45,457 nucleotides of DNA from Bacillus sp. 7884-1. GTDB lineage: Bacteria > Bacillota > Bacilli > Bacillales > Cytobacillaceae. The DNA lies in assembly GCF_002272245.1 (NCBI RefSeq), contig NZ_NPDD01000117.1, positions 1 through 45,457 of the forward strand, given 5' to 3'. The notes under the pieces were generated by a model that made no database searches, was not told where the DNA came from, and worked only from the letters and a program-made list of their open reading frames with translations. Of the stretch, positions 42,388 to 45,457 are shown in pieces. Each line of letters starts with the position of its first letter. Positions within the stretch are counted from its first letter, which is position 1. A program made the translations under genes and the position numbers.

Positions 42388-43283
42388 TTCTGAACAAATT
42401 GAATCGTAATGTTCTGACGAACCACATCAGCAGGTGCGATTGCATACTCAAGCTTCTGGTCATTTACGTAGATTTCTGTATCGAGCGTTCGACCAACAAC
42501 AATTACTGCTTTGGTATCGCCAGTTAAATCTACTTCCGTACTTTGTGTACCAGTGGTTGATAATAACCCCTGGAACTTGGATTGACCACTGCTATTATTA
42601 ACACTTACCCATGTTTCCCCTGTTGAAACCAGTTTCACAACAAATTTATCTGCATTTTTCAAATCATAGGTAGAGTTTTTTCCACTGTTTTGAACTGGTG
42701 TTAATTCCTGTTTCGGCGCTTCTACAACAGGTGTTTCTTCAACCGTCTTTTGTTCATCCGTTTTTTCCTCTTTATCATTTTCCTTTGTCTTGTCTTTTTC
42801 TGCGTCCTCCGCCTTTTCAAGATTTTCAGAGCGGACAAACTTTACAGGTTCATTTTCATTGTTAATCAAATCATTCGCCTTGTCCCCGACGTTATTTACA
42901 ACGAAATAATACAGTACCCCCGCAGCACCAATAATAAAGACTCCAATTAAGACTTTTGGGATAATATCAAATATTTTCGAGGATCCTTCTGATACCGTCT
43001 TACGTGTTTTTACTCTAGAAAATTTTTCAGTTAAATCATCATTATGAGTTGCTGGTATTTCATTCTTATACGTTTCAAAAATTTCATCAGGATTAAGCTG
43101 AAGAGCCTCAGAGTATTGCTTCACAAAAGCTCGAACATAAAAGTTTCCTGGCATGCTAGAATAATTACCTTCTTCAAGACCTATTAAATACCGCTTTTGA
43201 ATTTTTGTGATAGACTGTAAATCCTCTAAGCTTAATCCTTTGGCTAATCGCGCATCTTTTAGTCGATTACCTAATTCAGTCAC
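42378..43283 (-). CDS. rodZ: RodZ-family cell-shape protein (YmfM)
   Basis: The protein has 301 residues. N-terminal HTH_25 (LGNRLKDARLAKGLSLEDLQ, about 3-70), one membrane segment at about 110-132 (VLIGVFIIGAAGVLYYFVV), a low-complexity Lys/Glu/Thr linker, and a C-terminal DUF4115 beta domain (TWVSVNNSSGQSKFQG). RodZ connects MreB filaments to the membrane. Cytoplasmic N-terminus, outside C-terminus. RBS AAGGTGTTAAC. Confidence 0.93.
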   Translation of the reverse strand: MTELGNRLKDARLAKGLSLEDLQSITKIQKRYLIGLEEGNYSSMPGNFYVRAFVKQYSEALQLNPDEIFETYKNEIPATHNDDLTEKFSRVKTRKTVSEGSSKIFDIIPKVLIGVFIIGAAGVLYYFVVNNVGDKANDLINNENEPVKFVRSENLEKAEDAEKDKTKENDKEEKTDEQKTVEETPVVEAPKQELTPVQNSGKNSTYDLKNADKFVVKLVSTGETWVSVNNSSGQSKFQGLLSTTGTQSTEVDLTGDTKAVIVVGRTLDTEIYVNDQKLEYAIAPADVVRQNITIQFVQKNE

Positions 43284-43304
43284 CTGTTAACACCTTCCAA
43301 TTAT

Positions 43305-44096
43305 TTAAAATCCAAAATCTCCAAAATCGGAGCCAGAGAATAAGTTATTTTGGTCGACAATATCATAAGTAATTTCTTCGTCTGCCTCGTTCCGTAACTC
43401 GATAATATAATCAAAATCATCAAGCGTATACTCAGAATTTTGCACAAAGATATCAGGATGTTCGACCACTTTAACCGCAGGTAAACGCATGATTTCGCGT
43501 ACAAGCTGCCAATGCCGTTCACTTGCACGTTTTGTTGAAACAATCCCATCAAGAATGAACAAATTATTTTCGTTGTATTCATCTTGAATTAGCTGATTAC
43601 GTATGGTTTGTTTTAAAAGAGTCGAAGATACAAATAACCACCGTTTATTCGCGCATACACTCGAAGCAACCACCGATTCCGTTTTACCTACCCTTGGCAT
43701 CCCACGAATTCCAATCAGTTTGTGTCCTTCCTGCTTAAACAATTCTGCCATAAAATCAACGAGTACCCCTAGTTCACTACGGACAAATCGGAATGTTTTT
43801 TTATCATCTGCGTCACGTTGTATGTACCGTCCATGTCTGACTGCCAGCCGATCACGAAGCTTTGGTTCTCTAATCTTAATTACTTTTATTGTGTCCATTG
43901 TATTTAAAATTGACTCTAACCGTTTAATTTGATTATCATCTTTTGCTAAAATTAATAATCCGCGCCGACCTTCATCCACTCCATTAATGGTTACTATATT
44001 GATTGACAGCATTCCTAGTAAAGATGAGATGTCGCCAAGCAAACCAGGACGGTTTTTTTGAATCTCATATTCTAAATACCACTCTTTCTTCTCCAT
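43305..44096 (-). CDS. ymfL: YmfL, DUF3388 protein with ACT-like start and a P-loop motif
   Basis: The protein has 263 residues and matches the Bacillus DUF3388 family. An ACT-like ligand domain opens it (EIQKNRPGLLGDISSLLGML, about 7-75). A Walker A-like GMPRVGKTE follows near residue 133, so it may bind a nucleotide; the family function is not known to me. The end is acidic (NLFSGSDFGDFGF). It lies in the ymfI-ymfK-ymfL-rodZ-pgsA-cinA order. RBS TTAGGAGGTT. Confidence 0.88.
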   Translation of the reverse strand: MEKKEWYLEYEIQKNRPGLLGDISSLLGMLSINIVTINGVDEGRRGLLILAKDDNQIKRLESILNTMDTIKVIKIREPKLRDRLAVRHGRYIQRDADDKKTFRFVRSELGVLVDFMAELFKQEGHKLIGIRGMPRVGKTESVVASSVCANKRWLFVSSTLLKQTIRNQLIQDEYNENNLFILDGIVSTKRASERHWQLVREIMRLPAVKVVEHPDIFVQNSEYTLDDFDYIIELRNEADEEITYDIVDQNNLFSGSDFGDFGF

Positions 44097-44234
44097 AAAA
44101 AACCTCCTAAACTAAAACGACAAATTTTTCATTTCCTTATCTATCCATAATAATATATGATTTTGATTGAAGATGAAAGCAAAAACAAGTTCAATGCTTA
44201 TTTAATATATTTTGCTTCTAAAATGCAAAAAAAA

Positions 44235-44254
44235 AGAGAGGTTAAAACCTCTCT
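44235..44254 (-). terminator. Hairpin after ymfK
   Basis: AGAGAGGTT / AACCTCTCT stem directly after the ymfK stop, followed by a run of nine T on the minus strand. Confidence 0.88.
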
Positions 44255-44255
44255 C

Positions 44256-44513
44256 CTAGCGACTTCCGTTATTTTGAACTAATTTCACCATAATGTTGGC
44301 GATTGCTTGCTGCTCTTCTTTATCCGCAACAGACCATAAATCAGCCAAGATTCTTTCTTGCTCGTTTTTCGGTTCTACCTGCTCTGATAAATAATCACCG
44401 ATTTGTAATGCAAGAGCACCTATAGCACCTTCGCTCATTCCTTCATTTTGTGCTTGATGAAGTCGTTCAGCAAGAAAGTCTTCCCATTGTTTCCAGTTAT
44501 CTAAAACAGACAT
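44256..44513 (-). CDS. ymfK: YmfK, DUF3243 small protein
   Basis: The protein has 85 residues: MSVLDNWKQWEDFLAERLHQ, then GMSEGAIGALALQIGDYLSE, then NEQERILADLWSVADKEEQQ. It is the DUF3243 helical protein found next to ymfL in Bacillus; no function is assigned. Start ATG 44513 with AAAGGAGGGTT upstream; nine extra upstream codons lack a site. Confidence 0.93.
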   Translation of the reverse strand: MSVLDNWKQWEDFLAERLHQAQNEGMSEGAIGALALQIGDYLSEQVEPKNEQERILADLWSVADKEEQQAIANIMVKLVQNNGSR

Positions 44514-44591
44514 AATAAACCCTCCTTTATAGTTGTACATTGATATTTTGCTATGAAAGGGCGGAATTTATTCACGGAAAAAATGTATATT

Positions 44592-45323
44592 TCATGTATA
44601 CCAGCCGCCATTTATTGAAAGAACTTGCCCTGTAATATATGAAGAATCCTCCGAAAGTAAAAATTTCACACCATTGGCTACTTCCTCAGGAACACCCAGC
44701 CTGCCCATTGGGATTTCGTATTGAAGAAGTTGTTTATCCTCCACTGAGAACTGGCTCATCATTGGTGTTTCAACGGCACCAGGCGCAATAGCGTTAACTC
44801 GTACCCCATTTAATGCCACTTCTTTGCTTAATGCTTTCACAAATGAAATTTGTGCTCCCTTTGCAGTCGAATAGACCACTTCACATGCGGCACCGGTTTG
44901 ACCCCAGACGGAGGAGATAAGAATTACATTTCCTGACCGTTTCTTTATTAGTTTTGGGAGCAGTTCCTTTGTTATCATTAGGGGATTCATTACATGTACC
45001 CTCATTAAGGATTCTACCTCTTCCTGTTTTATATCGACGAGGAGACCATATTGAGTATTCCCACTACAATGGATAATTTCATCCAGGGAGAAGATTTGTG
45101 AACAGATTTTTTTATAGCCTTCTGCCTCCTCTAAATCTGCCTGAATAGGTATGTACTCTCCACCAAAGGGTTTAATTTTTTCAAGTAATTCCATTATTGA
45201 TTTTTCATTTTTATTAAAGTGTAAATATAAATTAAAACCAAGAGAAGCTAATTTAAACGCTACCGCTTGCCCAATCCCGCCGCTTGCTCCCGTAATTAGT
45301 GCATATTTTCCCACGAACTTCAC
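44592..45323 (-). CDS. ymfI: SDR YmfI, elongation factor P 5-aminopentanone reductase-like
   Basis: The protein has 243 residues. Cofactor motif ITGASGGIG, catalytic Ser (ISSVWG), Tyr-x3-Lys (VVYSTAKGA) and terminal SITYGQ-type end (SSYITGQVLSINGGWYT) are those of classical SDRs. By position and similarity it is YmfI, which in B. subtilis reduces the 5-aminopentanone on EF-P to 5-aminopentanol. Start is GTG 45323, but the ribosome site is weak; GTG 45314 is a possible alternative. It opens the core operon at this end of the window. Confidence 0.88.
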   Translation of the reverse strand: MKFVGKYALITGASGGIGQAVAFKLASLGFNLYLHFNKNEKSIMELLEKIKPFGGEYIPIQADLEEAEGYKKICSQIFSLDEIIHCSGNTQYGLLVDIKQEEVESLMRVHVMNPLMITKELLPKLIKKRSGNVILISSVWGQTGAACEVVYSTAKGAQISFVKALSKEVALNGVRVNAIAPGAVETPMMSQFSVEDKQLLQYEIPMGRLGVPEEVANGVKFLLSEDSSYITGQVLSINGGWYT

Positions 45324-45361
45324 TCTTTCTATATTAAGTAATCTGTTTTATTGAAGGCTGT

Positions 45362-45457
45362 GTCAACTTAGGCTGTTGATTTGCGCTCCAGGCGCTATGC
45401 TTTCCGCGGGCTCGCCCGTGAGCCTCCTTACAGCTACGCTCCTGCGGGGTCTCACTC
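45362..45457. repeat. Bacillus-type GC-rich repeat, cut by the window edge
   Basis: Begins TTAGGCTGTTGATTTGCGCTC, continuing into GCGCTATGCTTTCCGCGGGC. This resembles the GTTGATTTCCGCTCC-type interspersed repeat of Bacillus genomes (recalled). It continues beyond the window. Confidence 0.65.

Overview
The window is a chromosomal segment of a spore-forming, low-GC Gram-positive of the Bacillaceae, probably Neobacillus, Bacillus or a close relative (genus is inference). The right half carries the Bacillus core order ymfI-ymfK-ymfL-rodZ-pgsA-cinA, recA, rny-ymdB, spoVS, korA-korB, miaB-ricA, cotE. All of it lies on the minus strand with typical Bacillus ribosome sites, hairpin terminators and a Bacillus-type SOS box. 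mutS and mutL, which commonly flank cotE in Bacillus, are absent from its downstream side here.

Region 1 (1-2.9 kb): a secreted rhamnogalacturonan lyase (PL11) with a C-terminal FIMAH-like domain, on the plus strand. It is followed by a GGCGGA-type intergenic repeat and terminators.

Region 2 (3-27 kb): a minus-strand catabolic island that looks like the unusual part of the window. It holds two parallel sets of aromatic-ring degradation enzymes. Set I (about 3-20 kb) has a group D flavin monooxygenase homologue, a type I extradiol dioxygenase, an alpha/beta hydrolase, three FAD_binding_2 flavoproteins, an SDR, a GlcG-like protein, an isocitrate-lyase-superfamily lyase, a racemase-fold protein lacking the expected catalytic cysteines, EtfAB, an FAD synthetase-like protein without a recognisable riboflavin kinase motif, an MFS permease and a sensor-regulator. 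Set II (about 20-27 kb) has a second monooxygenase, dioxygenase, hydrolase and MFS permease, plus a flavin reductase, a 2-hydroxypentadienoate hydratase-like enzyme and a GntR/FCD regulator. The logic is hydroxylation of a phenol to a catechol, extradiol ring cleavage, C-C hydrolysis and hydration. The usual aldolase and acylating aldehyde dehydrogenase are not in the window. The substrate cannot be named from sequence.

The island's regulation looks layered. The 618-residue regulator joins a XylR/DmpR/MopR-type phenol-sensing N-terminus, with Zn-site and Trp spacing retained, to a PucR-type DNA-binding end instead of a sigma-54 AAA+ module. Three set I promoter regions share a CAAAAAAC element placed 63 or 73 bp from a common TTTTCTAAWAT box. 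The promoters of hydrolase 2 and MFS 2 share a near-identical sigma-A core with a cre-like AAAGCGCTTT element just downstream.

Region 3 (27-30.4 kb): serC on the plus strand, a small kinase-like protein, a 66-residue unknown and cotE. Region 4 (30.5-45.4 kb) is the conserved core described above. Bacillus-type intergenic repeats lie near 14.5 kb, 36.3 kb and at the right edge. No tRNA, rRNA, CRISPR array, transposase or integrase was seen.
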